Positions 10,519-19,032 are shown, numbered from the stretch's first letter. The stretch is DNA of 40,115 nt from DASQUK01 sp046723645 (GCA_046723645.1 JBKOUY010000102.1:1-40115), one strand, 5' to 3'. Program-made: numbers and translations. The notes: generated from the sequence alone by a model not told the origin.

Positions 10519-10875
10519 TTACGCCCGGTGCTCGAGCCGGACCGTCGTCCCCAGGATCTCCTCGCGCGTCATCGTCCCCAGGTATGGGGAGTCTGCGTAC
10601 TTGCGCTGGTAGCCGGCGTTGGCGCGCCCGATGGACTCGACGTCGGGGGTTGGCACGGCGTGGATCGGCACCGCCTCCCCCTCGACGTGGATGACCGTGT
10701 CGGGCCCCGCCATGAGCTCCTGGTACCAGCGGCCCGCGCTCCCGCGCAGCGAGCGGACGTACACGTCCTCGCCGTCGACCACCGTCCAGACGGTCGTCCT
10801 GTGGACGTCACCGTCGGCGTTCCGGGTCTCGACGTCGATCTCCTCCACCGTCTCCAGGTCTGTGGGCCACTCCAT
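10519..10875 (-). CDS. DUF2255 family protein
   Basis: 118 residues, soluble, no signal peptide. The family pattern is clear: acidic N-terminus with EEIDVETRN, then HRTTVWTVVDGEDVYVRS, RWYQEL, and a C-terminal KYADSP and TTVRLEH. DUF2255 proteins are small beta-rich proteins resembling the flavin-binding split-barrel fold; no activity is established. The ATG at 10875 is used because an upstream in-frame extension would cross the divergent gene at 10923. It precedes herA on the same strand by 82 bases. The 47 bases up to the divergent lipoprotein gene must hold any promoters for both. Confidence 0.82.
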   Translation of the reverse strand: MEWPTDLETVEEIDVETRNADGDVHRTTVWTVVDGEDVYVRSLRGSAGRWYQELMAGPDTVIHVEGEAVPIHAVPTPDVESIGRANAGYQRKYADSPYLGTMTREEILGTTVRLEHRA

Positions 10876-10922
10876 GGGCGGCAGCGTAGGCTCGTCCGGG
10901 CCGGCACGGGAGGGCGACGAAG

Positions 10923-11963
10923 ATGACGACGGTGCCGCATCGCCGGGTCCGGGCACTGTGCGTCGTGGCCGTGGCGGTGGTGACCCTGGTGGCGGCGTGC
11001 TCGTCCGGCGGCTCCGACACCGGCGGCTCGTCGAACACCGGCGCCTCGCCGGACGGCGCCGATGGCGCCGATGCCGCCGACGACGAGCCGAGCGCCCCTC
11101 CCGTCCGCGTGGTGACGCTGAACCTGCTCCACGGGTTGTTCTGCCCACCCGAGACCGACTCCTGCCAGGCGCCCGATCGCGTGCGGATCTTCACCGAGCT
11201 GATCGAGGCGGCGGACTGCCCAGACCTCGTCGGCCTCCAGGAGATCGGCGCCCGCCTCGAGGAGCTGCTGGGGCCGGCGGTGGCGAGCATGTGCGACGGC
11301 GAGTACACGATCGCCTGGAAGGGTGGCGAGCCGGCGATCGACCGCGAGATGGTCCTCACCCGCCTGCCGGCCGTCGACCAGGGCTACCTCGACATCGCCA
11401 ACTTCCCGTGGGAGGCGTACTGGGTGCGCGCCGACAGCCCCCAGGGTCCCGTCGACTTCCTCACGGCCCACTTCGCCAGCAGTTCCAACAACCCGCCATG
11501 CGCGCCGGACGTGTGCCCACCGATCTGCCCGGCAGGGACCATCACCAACGAGTGCCACGCACTCGAGGTAGTGGACTTCTTCGGCCGGCAGCAACCGGGG
11601 GCCGCACTGTCGATCGCCTCGGGCGACCTGAACGCCGTCCCCGGCAGCCCGACGGTCGCCACGCTCCTCGACGCCGGCTTCGTCGACGCGTGGCTCGAGG
11701 CGGGCAACCCCGAATGCGACCCCACGACCCACGCTGGCTGCACCGGGGGCGGCCGCCAGCCCGAGCCGTTCGTGGGCATGAACACCGCCGAGGGCCCGGG
11801 ATACGACGAACGCATCGACTACGTGCTCGTCCGCCCCGGGGCCGACTGCGATCTGGCGGTCGACGCCGAGCCGTTCGCCGCGGAACCCCGCGCCGAGCCG
11901 CTCAACGGCATGTGGTGGCCCGCCGACCATGCCGGGGTGATCGCCGAGCTGAGGTGCCGGTAG
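10923..11963 (+). CDS. Lipoprotein of the endonuclease/exonuclease/phosphatase fold
   Basis: 346 residues. A lipoprotein signal peptide ends in LVAAC with lipidation at C26, followed by a Ser/Gly/Asp-rich linker to about residue 60. The catalytic domain shows the family motifs in order: TLNLLH (N67), GLQEI (E107), DREMVLTR, FLTAHF, SGDLNAVP, DERIDYVLV and a final DHAG. These are the divalent-metal phosphodiesterase residues of DNase I-like, exonuclease III-like and inositol-phosphatase-like enzymes. Many cysteines in the middle may form disulfides outside the cell. The substrate (nucleic acid, lipid head group or sugar phosphate) cannot be told. A GGGAGG site precedes the ATG, and the crotonase gene follows after 10 bases. 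Confidence 0.85.
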   Translation: MTTVPHRRVRALCVVAVAVVTLVAACSSGGSDTGGSSNTGASPDGADGADAADDEPSAPPVRVVTLNLLHGLFCPPETDSCQAPDRVRIFTELIEAADCPDLVGLQEIGARLEELLGPAVASMCDGEYTIAWKGGEPAIDREMVLTRLPAVDQGYLDIANFPWEAYWVRADSPQGPVDFLTAHFASSSNNPPCAPDVCPPICPAGTITNECHALEVVDFFGRQQPGAALSIASGDLNAVPGSPTVATLLDAGFVDAWLEAGNPECDPTTHAGCTGGGRQPEPFVGMNTAEGPGYDERIDYVLVRPGADCDLAVDAEPFAAEPRAEPLNGMWWPADHAGVIAELRCR

Positions 11964-11973
11964 GGTCCGGCCG

Positions 11974-12708
11974 ATGCCTGATTCCTCCCCCCGCACCGCC
12001 GATGACTCGGGTCCGCTGACCACGACGATCGAGGAGGGTGTCGCCGTCCTGCGGTTCGACGACGGGAAGGTCAACGTCCTGTCCCACGCCGCCATCGACG
12101 CCTTCGAGGCGGCGCTCGACCGGGCCGCCGCCGACGCCCGAGCCGTGTGCATCGCCGGCCGCGACGGCAAGTTCTGTGCCGGCTTCGACCTGGCGATCAT
12201 GACGGGCGAGCCCGACGGGACGCGCCGGCTCGTGTCCCGCGGCGCGGAGCTACTCATGCGCCTGTACCTGCACCCGCAGCCGGTGGTCGTGGCCGTGACC
12301 GGCCACGCGCTGGCGGCGGGTGCCCTGTTGGTCCTGGTGTGCGACGTCCGCATCGGGGCCGACGTCCCCGCCAAGATCGGGCTGAACGAGACCTCGATCG
12401 GCATGCCGCTGCCGCAGTTCGCGGTCGAGCTCGCGCGGGACCGGCTCACCCCCGCGGCCCTCGCGCGTGCCACGCTCGCGGCAGACATCTACGACCCCGC
12501 CGGCGCTCTCGAGGCGGGCTACCTCGACCGGGTCGTCCCCGCCGACGAGGTGGTGGGGGCCGCGATCGCCGAGGCAAAACGACTGGGTGCCTACCGCGCC
12601 GGTGCCTACGCTCGCACCAAGGAGGTCCTGCGCCGGGCGACGGTCGATCGGGTCGAGGCCGGAACCGCCGCCGACATGGCCCTGTTCACTGTGGAGGCGC
12701 CGACCTGA
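11974..12708 (+). CDS. Crotonase (enoyl-CoA hydratase/isomerase) family protein
   Basis: 244 residues, cytosolic. The CoA/oxyanion-hole segment FCAGFDL (67-73) and the second oxyanion strand around GHALAAG (110-116) are intact. At the position usually written GGGCEL the protein has AAGALL, so the first catalytic Glu of true hydratases is replaced by Leu, whereas E139 in NETSIGMPLP is present. One missing Glu suits an isomerase or another crotonase reaction rather than classical hydration. Proteins of this subgroup are usually annotated simply as crotonase/enoyl-CoA hydratase. It starts 10 bases after the lipoprotein gene; the UBP zinc-finger gene follows after 52 bases. Confidence 0.88.
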   Translation: MPDSSPRTADDSGPLTTTIEEGVAVLRFDDGKVNVLSHAAIDAFEAALDRAAADARAVCIAGRDGKFCAGFDLAIMTGEPDGTRRLVSRGAELLMRLYLHPQPVVVAVTGHALAAGALLVLVCDVRIGADVPAKIGLNETSIGMPLPQFAVELARDRLTPAALARATLAADIYDPAGALEAGYLDRVVPADEVVGAAIAEAKRLGAYRAGAYARTKEVLRRATVDRVEAGTAADMALFTVEAPT

Positions 12709-12760
12709 GACCCTCGGGACGGCAGCAGCCACCCACCCCGAGACGTCCGAGGAGTCCCCC

Positions 12761-13063
12761 ATGGCAGACGTCGCAGACTGCAGCCACCTGGACACCGCAC
12801 GAGAGGTCACGCCGTCGGCCGACGGCTGCGAGGACTGCCTGCGGATCGGTGCCACCTGGGTCCACCTGCGGGTCTGCCAGACCTGCGGGCACACGGGCTG
12901 CTGCGACAATTCCCCCAACCGCCACGCCACCGCGCACTTCCGGGACCACGCCGACCACCCACTGATCCGGTCGTTCGAGCCGGGCGAGAACTGGTGGTGG
13001 TGCTACCTCGACGAGGTGTCCTTCGACGTCCCGGGCGCGCCGCCGGCCCCGTCCCACTCCTGA
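12761..13063 (+). CDS. UBP-type zinc finger protein
   Basis: 100 residues that are almost entirely a ZnF-UBP domain: C7-x-H9, C23-x2-C26, C39-x2-C42, C47, H55, H59 and H63, with the WWWCY block at 78-82. In eukaryotes this domain binds the free C-terminus of ubiquitin; in actinobacteria and other bacteria stand-alone versions are common but their ligand is unknown. The ATG at 12761 has a GAGGAG site seven bases upstream. It is followed by one base and then the start of the molybdopterin oxidoreductase gene, suggesting co-expression. Confidence 0.88.
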   Translation: MADVADCSHLDTAREVTPSADGCEDCLRIGATWVHLRVCQTCGHTGCCDNSPNRHATAHFRDHADHPLIRSFEPGENWWWCYLDEVSFDVPGAPPAPSHS

Positions 13064-13064
13064 C

Positions 13065-15230
13065 ATGACGACGGACATGACGCCTGACATCGCGACGGAC
13101 ATGGCGCCTGACATCGCGACGGACGCCGTGCCGTTGGCGGCGCCGTCCACCCAGTGGCGCACGGTGCTCGGCACGTGCCACCACGACTGCCCCGACTCGT
13201 GCGGCTGGGTGGTGACGGTCGAGGACCGGCCCCAGGACGGCGGTTCAGGCGGCCCGACCGCGGTGCGGATGCGGGGCAATCCCGAACACCCCTACTCCCG
13301 GGGCGAGCTCTGCCCGAAGGTCAACCGGTTCCTCGACCGCGTGTACAGCCCTGACCGGCTCCTCCGGCCGCTGGTGCGGCGCGGCGCCAAGGGCGAGGGT
13401 GATTTCGCGCCGGTGTCCTGGGACGAGGCGCTGGCGCTGGTCGCCGACCGGCTGGCCGAGATCGTGCGCCGGCACGGCGGTCAGTCTGTGCTGCCCTGGT
13501 GGAGCGCGGGCACTCAGGGCCTGATCCAGCAGTCGTCGCTCGACCGGCGGTTCTTCGCCAAGCTGGGCGCGTCCCGCCTGACCGGGTCGCTCTGCGGCGC
13601 CGTCGCCGGTGCCGGCACGGCATCGACCAACGGCTCGGGCCGGGCCGCCGACCCCAGCGACGTCCGGTTCGCCAAGCTCGTCCTGTTGTGGGGGACCAAC
13701 ACCCGCCTGACCAACCGGCACCTGTGGCCGTTCGTCGAGGAGGCGCGGGCCAACGGTGCCACGCTCGTCGTGATCGACCCCGTGCGCACGATGACCGCCG
13801 ACTCCGCCGACTGGTTCGTGCAACCGCTCCCAGGGACCGACGTGGCGTTGATGCTTGGGATGATGCACGTGCTCGTCCACCACGACCTGATCGACCACGA
13901 CTACGTCGAGCGGCACACGGTCGGCTTCGAGCGCCTCGCCGAGGCCGTGCGGGACTGGTCGCCGGCGCGGGCGGCCGAGGTGTGCGGCATCGGCGCCGAC
14001 GACGTGGAACGGCTGGGCCGCGCCTACGGCACCACCACCCCGGCGTTCATCCGCACGCTGATCGGCGCCGAACACCAGGAGCACGGCGCGATGTTCTTCC
14101 GGGCGCTGGCGTGCCTGCCGGCGCTCACGGGCGCGTGGCGCCACCGGGGCGGCGGCCTCGCCCGCAGCGTCGGTGCCTGGGCCGAAACCAACGTCGACGA
14201 GTCCGTGTTCGACGGTGCGTCGATGGTGGCTCCGGTCGAGCGTCGGGCGATCAACATGAACCACCTGGGCCGGGCCCTCACCGATCCGGCAATGGACCCT
14301 CGCGTGATGGCGTTGTTCGTGTGGAACGGCAACCCCCTGGTGTCCGTCCCGAACGCTGAGCTGACGCGGCGCGGGCTGCTGCGGGACGACCTGTTCACCG
14401 TCGCCAGCGAGCAGTTCCTGACCGACACCGCCCGCTACGCCGACGTCGTCTTCCCCGCGGCCACGCAGATCGAGCAGACAGACGTGGTGCCGGCGTGGGG
14501 CCACCTCTACCTGGGCTGGAACGAGGCGGCCATCGCGCCGGTGGGCGAGGCCGTGCCCAACACCGAGCTGTGGCGCCGGCTGGCCCGGGCGATGGGGTTC
14601 ACCGAGCCCGAGCTGTTCGAGGACGACGAGTCGCTGCTGCGGAGCGCGCTGCGCCACGTCGACCTCGAGGCGCTGCGCGAGCGGGGGTTCGTGCGCCTGT
14701 CGCTGCCCGAGGACCTGCGACCCTACGCCGAGGGCGGCTTCGCCACGGCCAGCGGCCGCGCCGAGCTCTACAGCGACGGACTCGCGGCGGCGGGGCACGA
14801 CCCGCTCCCCGGCTACCGCCGGCCGGGGGAGGGCGTCGGCGGCGAGTCCGGGCTGACGGCGCGCTACCCCCTGGTGCTGATGACGCCCAAGAACCACACC
14901 CGGTTCCTCAACACGTCATACTCGCACCTCCCCAAGCACGGCCCGCCCGAGGGCGGACCGTTCGCCGAGCTCGACCCCGTCGACGCCGCCGCGCGGGGGA
15001 TCGTCCAGGGCGACGCCGTGCGCGTCTGGAACGACCGGGGGTCCCTCACCCTCACGGCCCGCGTGGGCGCCCGGCTGCGCCCTGGCGTCGTCGCCGTGCC
15101 CTTCGGCTGGTGGTCCAGGCAGCACGACGGCCACGGCACCGCCAACTCGCTGACCAACGACGCACTCACCGACTGGGGCGGCGGCGTCGCCTACGGGAGC
15201 ACCCGGGTCGAGGTCGAGCGACTGGAGTGA
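13065..15230 (+). CDS. Molybdopterin-dependent oxidoreductase (DMSO reductase family)
   Basis: 721 residues. A [4Fe-4S] motif lies near the N-terminus: C38, C42, C46 and C83 (C-x3-C-x3-C, then GELCPK). The central molybdopterin domains include LLWGTNTRLTNRH and LPALTGAW-type segments, and the C-terminal dinucleotide-binding domain includes TPKNHTRFLN, PFAELDP and FGWW. No twin-arginine signal is seen, so a cytoplasmic location is likely. The family includes formate dehydrogenases, nitrate reductases and biotin-sulfoxide-reductase-like enzymes; the substrate is not evident. The first 30 residues are an odd Met/Thr/Asp/Ala repeat; the ATG at 13101 inside it could equally be the real start. It begins one base after the UBP zinc-finger gene and converges on the GH43 gene. 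Confidence 0.9.
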   Translation: MTTDMTPDIATDMAPDIATDAVPLAAPSTQWRTVLGTCHHDCPDSCGWVVTVEDRPQDGGSGGPTAVRMRGNPEHPYSRGELCPKVNRFLDRVYSPDRLLRPLVRRGAKGEGDFAPVSWDEALALVADRLAEIVRRHGGQSVLPWWSAGTQGLIQQSSLDRRFFAKLGASRLTGSLCGAVAGAGTASTNGSGRAADPSDVRFAKLVLLWGTNTRLTNRHLWPFVEEARANGATLVVIDPVRTMTADSADWFVQPLPGTDVALMLGMMHVLVHHDLIDHDYVERHTVGFERLAEAVRDWSPARAAEVCGIGADDVERLGRAYGTTTPAFIRTLIGAEHQEHGAMFFRALACLPALTGAWRHRGGGLARSVGAWAETNVDESVFDGASMVAPVERRAINMNHLGRALTDPAMDPRVMALFVWNGNPLVSVPNAELTRRGLLRDDLFTVASEQFLTDTARYADVVFPAATQIEQTDVVPAWGHLYLGWNEAAIAPVGEAVPNTELWRRLARAMGFTEPELFEDDESLLRSALRHVDLEALRERGFVRLSLPEDLRPYAEGGFATASGRAELYSDGLAAAGHDPLPGYRRPGEGVGGESGLTARYPLVLMTPKNHTRFLNTSYSHLPKHGPPEGGPFAELDPVDAAARGIVQGDAVRVWNDRGSLTLTARVGARLRPGVVAVPFGWWSRQHDGHGTANSLTNDALTDWGGGVAYGSTRVEVERLE
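13077..13124 (+). repeat. Two 24-base tandem repeats at the start of the oxidoreductase gene
   Basis: Bases 13077-13100 and 13101-13124 are 24-base units that differ at a single base. Each encodes M(T/A)PDIATD in frame, and a partial ATGACGACGGAC unit precedes them. Each unit starts with an in-frame ATG, so copy-number change would alter only a non-conserved leader. Confidence 0.9.
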
Positions 15231-15255
15231 CGATCCCGGCCCCTCCCGACCGGAG

Positions 15256-16641
15256 CTACGTGGCGGTGTCGAGAACGATCCGGCCGTCGACCACCCGTAG
15301 CCGGGCGATGTGGAGGTAGCGGCTGCTCGGATAGCCGACGTCCGGCTCCGAGAAGGCGTGGAACGCCACCCACGGGCTGCCGGCGGTGTCGCGGAAGACC
15401 TCAGCGCCGCCCGGGCCAGCCAACCTCGGACCGGATGCGAGTACCCGCCCGTCGCCGGGCTTTAGGCATGGGCCCATGGGTCCGGCGCAGCCGGCATAGG
15501 CGACGGCGTAGGAGCGGGAGTTCCAGCCGGCGGCCGCGTACAGCAGGTAGTAGCCGCCGGCCTCGTGGACGAGGGTGGGTGCCTCGATCACGCCCCGCTC
15601 GAAGACGCGGTCGGCGGCCAAGAGCGCCCGCGCACCACCCGTGAGCGCGAGCCCGTCCGCGCTGAGCTCCTGCGACCAGATGGTCGGCGGCGCGCCGCCG
15701 CGACCCTCTGACTTCCATAAGAGGAACGCCCGGCCGTCGGCATCGACGAAGGGGCTGGGATCGATGGAGCCGTCGTCCGGAATCTGGCACACCAGCGGTC
15801 CGGCGGAGCCGTCGACGAAGGGCCCGGCGGGCGTGGCCGAGACGGCCCGCGAGATGCACTGCTGACGCGACCCGGCGTCACGGACGGTGTAGTACGCGAC
15901 GTACCCGCCGCCACGCGGGAGGACGGCGGGCGCCCACGTGGCGCCCGGCGCTGCCCACGGCGGCAGGCTCGCGAGGCCGTTGCCGACCAGTTCCCAGTCG
16001 ACGAGGTCGGGCGAGCGGATCACCTGGATGTCACCGGCACCCGCGTTGGTCGAGTAGCCGTAGTACCAGCCTCCGGCGCGGAGCACAAACGGGTCCGCGA
16101 AGTCGTAGGGGAACCGCGCCCCACTGGCATAGGCCAGCGTCCGGGTGCATGCGCCGGCGACACCGCGCAGCCTCGTCACCGACGACTGGACGTCGCCGGT
16201 GCGACTCGAGCCCATAGCAACGGAGACACCCTCGAGACAGCTCCGTACCTCGTTGGCGTGCGCGGCTACCAGGAATCGGGCCGCGTCGGTCTCCGTTCGC
16301 TCGGCCTCGACACCGGCGATCTCCTGCCGGGTGTTGCGGGTGAGGCCTTCGATCCACGTCCGGGTGGCGATCGCCAGCTCGGTCTCGGCGAGCACCAGGT
16401 CGACCCCCGCCTGCGCCAGCGCCGTTCGCCGCCGGGTCACGCCGAGCTCGGCCCGCGCGTCCGCGAGGCTCGCCGTCGCGGCCGCGAGCCGCGCCCGTTC
16501 GTCGGAGAGCCTCGCCCGCTCCTGGCGATACCTGACGGCGAAGACACTGGTGACGGCAACAGCCAGTACCGACGCGACGAGCACCAGGGCCCGCGGGCGC
16601 GAGAGGCGACGCGGCGCGGCGAGGGCCTCGACGGTTGTCAC
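15256..16641 (-). CDS. Membrane-anchored glycoside hydrolase family 43 protein
   Basis: 461 residues. A membrane segment (about 18-37) is followed by a coiled coil (38-130) and a short Cys-bounded module (C135 to C165). A five-bladed GH43-like propeller runs from about 178 to the end. Candidate GH43 catalytic residues are D183 (FADPFV), D294 (DGSIDPSPF) and E353 (VIEAPTLV), the expected base, modulator and acid. Family members cleave arabinan, xylan or related sugars; the exact substrate is unknown. An outward-facing catalytic domain is inferred. The GTG at 16641 is chosen because it overlaps the upstream gene's TGA (GTGA); a longer in-frame reading runs across that whole gene in the wrong frame. 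Confidence 0.85.
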   Translation of the reverse strand: MTTVEALAAPRRLSRPRALVLVASVLAVAVTSVFAVRYRQERARLSDERARLAAATASLADARAELGVTRRRTALAQAGVDLVLAETELAIATRTWIEGLTRNTRQEIAGVEAERTETDAARFLVAAHANEVRSCLEGVSVAMGSSRTGDVQSSVTRLRGVAGACTRTLAYASGARFPYDFADPFVLRAGGWYYGYSTNAGAGDIQVIRSPDLVDWELVGNGLASLPPWAAPGATWAPAVLPRGGGYVAYYTVRDAGSRQQCISRAVSATPAGPFVDGSAGPLVCQIPDDGSIDPSPFVDADGRAFLLWKSEGRGGAPPTIWSQELSADGLALTGGARALLAADRVFERGVIEAPTLVHEAGGYYLLYAAAGWNSRSYAVAYAGCAGPMGPCLKPGDGRVLASGPRLAGPGGAEVFRDTAGSPWVAFHAFSEPDVGYPSSRYLHIARLRVVDGRIVLDTAT

Positions 16642-17168
16642 AGGCGGGCTCCCGCCGACGCGCAGGTGTCCTCGATGCCGGCCAGGGTGGCTTCGAGGCC
16701 GGCGAGGTCGCCGACGGCGGCCTGGTTCAAGCCCTCGACGACACCGCGGACGCAACGGTCGAGTCCGTCCAGTTGGGCCTCCCGGTCCGCGAGGTCGGCG
16801 GTCGCTGCCTCCAGCTCGACGCGCAGCTCCGCGAGCCGGTTCTTCGCGGTGGTCAGCGCCCCCTCGGCGGCATCGCGTTCGCCCTCGCGGGCGTCGAGCG
16901 TCGCCAGACCTGCGTGCATCGCGGCACGTTCCGCCCGGAGGTGGGCGACTGCGTTGTCCAGCTCGACCCGCGCATCGGCGAGCTCGCCCCGGGTCTCCCG
17001 GAATGAACTCGTCGTCCGATCGAGCTCGTCGCGGGTGTCGAACCAGGCGCGGGCGCCGACCACACCGGCGACGGCGAGGACCACCACGATGACGGCGGGC
17101 ACGATGACGGCCGGCGCGACGATCCGCTGGAACCGCTCCCACCGCCGAGGCTGCGCTCCCGCACGCAT
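16638..17168 (-). CDS. Membrane-anchored coiled-coil protein
   Basis: 176 residues with no recognised enzymatic domain. A basic N-terminus and one membrane span (about 17-39) are followed by a long heptad-like coiled coil (45-135), then a C-terminal module from C139 to C169. The same architecture, with the same 30-residue spacing between the two cysteines and shared G, V, GD, L and G positions, forms the first 165 residues of the next gene product, the GH43 protein. The two genes overlap by four bases, so the proteins are probably made together and may pair through their coiled coils. The ATG at 17168 follows a GGAGGATCGGGCGG leader. Confidence 0.75.
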   Translation of the reverse strand: MRAGAQPRRWERFQRIVAPAVIVPAVIVVVLAVAGVVGARAWFDTRDELDRTTSSFRETRGELADARVELDNAVAHLRAERAAMHAGLATLDAREGERDAAEGALTTAKNRLAELRVELEAATADLADREAQLDGLDRCVRGVVEGLNQAAVGDLAGLEATLAGIEDTCASAGARL

Positions 17169-17269
17169 CCGCCGCCCGATCCTCCGATCCCCCCAGCCCC
17201 GGTTCAGCTACTCGCCAACGACTGGCGGGCGCCGGCATCGACGGCGCTGCCCGTCAGAATCGTACCTGG

Positions 17270-17300
17270 GCGGCGGCTCGCCCGGGCGGGCCACCGCCGC
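17270..17300 (-). terminator. Candidate terminator after the propeller lipoprotein gene
   Basis: GCGGCGG (17270-17276) pairs with CCGCCGC (17294-17300) and the enclosed sequence can pair further around GCCCGGGC. It starts at the last base of the stop codon. No T-run follows. The rest of the 131-base gap to 17168 shows only the next gene's ribosome-binding site. Confidence 0.35.
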
Positions 17301-18730
17301 TATGGCAGCGCGTACGCGACGACGCCCCCCTGCGGATTGGGCGGCTGCGCCAGGAACCAGAAGCCGTGTCCGGTGACCACGCGGCCCTCGGCGACGCTGA
17401 CGCCGCCGCCGAGGTCGCCACCGGGCTCTGCGCTCCAGAGCACGTCGCCCTTGCGGGCGTCGAGGGCATAGAGGGTGCCGGGAACCGTGGGTTGGAATAG
17501 GACGCCGTTCGCCAGGGTCAGCGCGCCGAAGCTGGCGGCGGGCATGCCGCGCTGCCAGTGGACCTTGCCGGTGGTGGCATCGAGCGCGTAGGTCACCGAC
17601 CGGTGCCGCGGATCGGTGGGGTTCGCCGGGTACTCCCCGGCCATCACGTTGCACGTGACGTAGATGCGCCCGTCGCCGTACGCGGCGGTGACCATGACGC
17701 CGCCGAGAGCGCTGCCGTCGGCGAGCCGGCGAGCCCACACGGTCTCGCCGGTGCTGCGGTCGAACGCGGCGTACACGCCGGCCTTGTCGCCGACGCCGAC
17801 CAGGTCGCGTCCCCGGGCCCGGAAGAGGTTGGGGGCGGCCCCGATGTCGGCGTCCGGTCCCTGCGGTGGCGGCGAGAAGAACGTGAACACGTCGTCGGCC
17901 GTGAACTGCCGGGACCAGGCGAGCTCGCCGGTCGCGTAACGGATGGCGAGCAGTGAGTCCGATCGGGGGCCGGCGGGGTCCTCGTACGACTGGCCGGTGC
18001 CGATGTAGGCGAGCCCCCGCTCACGGTCGATGGCGGCGCTCGACCACACGGACACTCCGGCGCCGTCGGTCCCCGAGCTCGTCGGGAGGCGCCAGCGCTC
18101 GGCACCCGTGGCCGCGTCGAGGCCAACCACCGATCCCCGGAACGAGAAGTCGGACGCAGGAAGTGCCAGCTCCACCGAGGCCACGCCGATCAGCAACAGG
18201 CCGTCGACCTCTACCGGCGAGGAGAAGATGCGCGTGAGCGGGTGGGCATCGAGCCGGCGGCTCCACACCACGGCACCGGTGGCGCGATCGAGCGCGTGCA
18301 GGTTCCCGCGGGCGTCGCCCAGGTAGACCCGATCGGCGGTGACGAGCGGCGAGTCGTCGATCATGCCCAGCCCGCCGGGCCCATCGGTGAGCTGTCGCTC
18401 CCAGACGGTGCTGCCGTCGGCGAGGTCGATGGCCCGGGCCGTGCCGTTCCAGGTGCCGACGTACGCGGTGCCGCCCCAGATGGCCGGCGTGCCGGTCACG
18501 CCGGCCAGGCCGTCGACGCGCCACGCCTCCCTGAGCTCGTCCACGCTCTTGCGGCTGATCCGGCGTTCCAGCTCCTGGTTCCGCGTGTTGGCGAGGTTGT
18601 AGCCAAACGACGGCCACACGCAGCCGCTCACCGTTACGGCCGCCAGCGCCGCGAGGACGGCGGATCGCGCTCTCGGCAACGCGCGCCGCGTTGCCGCGCG
18701 CCGCCTCCCGTGCCCCAGCGACAGCCCCAT
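17300..18730 (-). CDS. PQQ-like beta-propeller lipoprotein
   Basis: 476 residues. The signal peptide is Arg-rich and ends in a lipobox VSGC (C37). The rest consists of repeated propeller blades of the pyrrolo-quinoline-quinone type, with recurring patterns such as ALDRATGAVVWSRRL, GLDAATGAERWRL, FDRSTGETVWARRL and YALDATTGKVHWQRG. It could be a quinoprotein-like dehydrogenase or a non-catalytic scaffold; no c-type haem CxxCH is present. The start at 18730 is chosen because it directly precedes the basic signal peptide and has GAGGGG upstream; longer in-frame versions add low-complexity Arg-rich sequence. It precedes the coiled-coil/GH43 pair on the same strand, suggesting a group of cell-surface proteins. 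Confidence 0.85.
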   Translation of the reverse strand: MGLSLGHGRRRAATRRALPRARSAVLAALAAVTVSGCVWPSFGYNLANTRNQELERRISRKSVDELREAWRVDGLAGVTGTPAIWGGTAYVGTWNGTARAIDLADGSTVWERQLTDGPGGLGMIDDSPLVTADRVYLGDARGNLHALDRATGAVVWSRRLDAHPLTRIFSSPVEVDGLLLIGVASVELALPASDFSFRGSVVGLDAATGAERWRLPTSSGTDGAGVSVWSSAAIDRERGLAYIGTGQSYEDPAGPRSDSLLAIRYATGELAWSRQFTADDVFTFFSPPPQGPDADIGAAPNLFRARGRDLVGVGDKAGVYAAFDRSTGETVWARRLADGSALGGVMVTAAYGDGRIYVTCNVMAGEYPANPTDPRHRSVTYALDATTGKVHWQRGMPAASFGALTLANGVLFQPTVPGTLYALDARKGDVLWSAEPGGDLGGGVSVAEGRVVTGHGFWFLAQPPNPQGGVVAYALP

Positions 18731-18833
18731 CGTGCGTCCCCTCGGTCGGATCGGCCGCCCGTCGGGCATCTTGCCACGGCGCCGACGAGGACCGCGTCCC
18801 CTGCGATCCATCGGGTGGAGGCCTGGGTAATGG

Positions 18834-18977
18834 GGCGACGCGGACCAGGTCGCGGCCCGCGTCCACGAGCTGGGCGACGCCGGCGCCGACCACGTCGCCA
18901 TCAGCCCGGTCACGGACTCCGACGACCGGCCCCTACCGGAGTGGCGCGAGCTGGCGACCCGGCTCGTCCGTGACTAG
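18834..18977 (+). pseudogene. C-terminal remnant of an F420-dependent luciferase-like oxidoreductase
   Basis: An open stretch of 47 codons after an in-frame TAA at 18828 and ending at TAG 18975-18977. It reads like the C-terminal tail of luciferase-like F420-dependent oxidoreductases: DQVAARVHELGDAGADHVAI, then acidic residues and WRELATRLVRD. There is no start codon and no upstream coding sequence in any frame, so the rest of the gene has been lost. It occupies the 302-base gap between the propeller lipoprotein and the VOC gene; nothing else is recognisable there except the lipoprotein's ribosome-binding site. Confidence 0.55.
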
Positions 18978-19032
18978 TGGGGCGGCACGCAACACGGCGC
19001 CGCGTCCGGGCCCGACACTCCGCGTCAGCCGA

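Noticed and set aside
13154..14359. Plus-strand alternative frames inside the molybdopterin oxidoreductase
   Set aside because: Arg-rich shadow translations within a gene with an intact iron-sulfur motif and cofactor domains.
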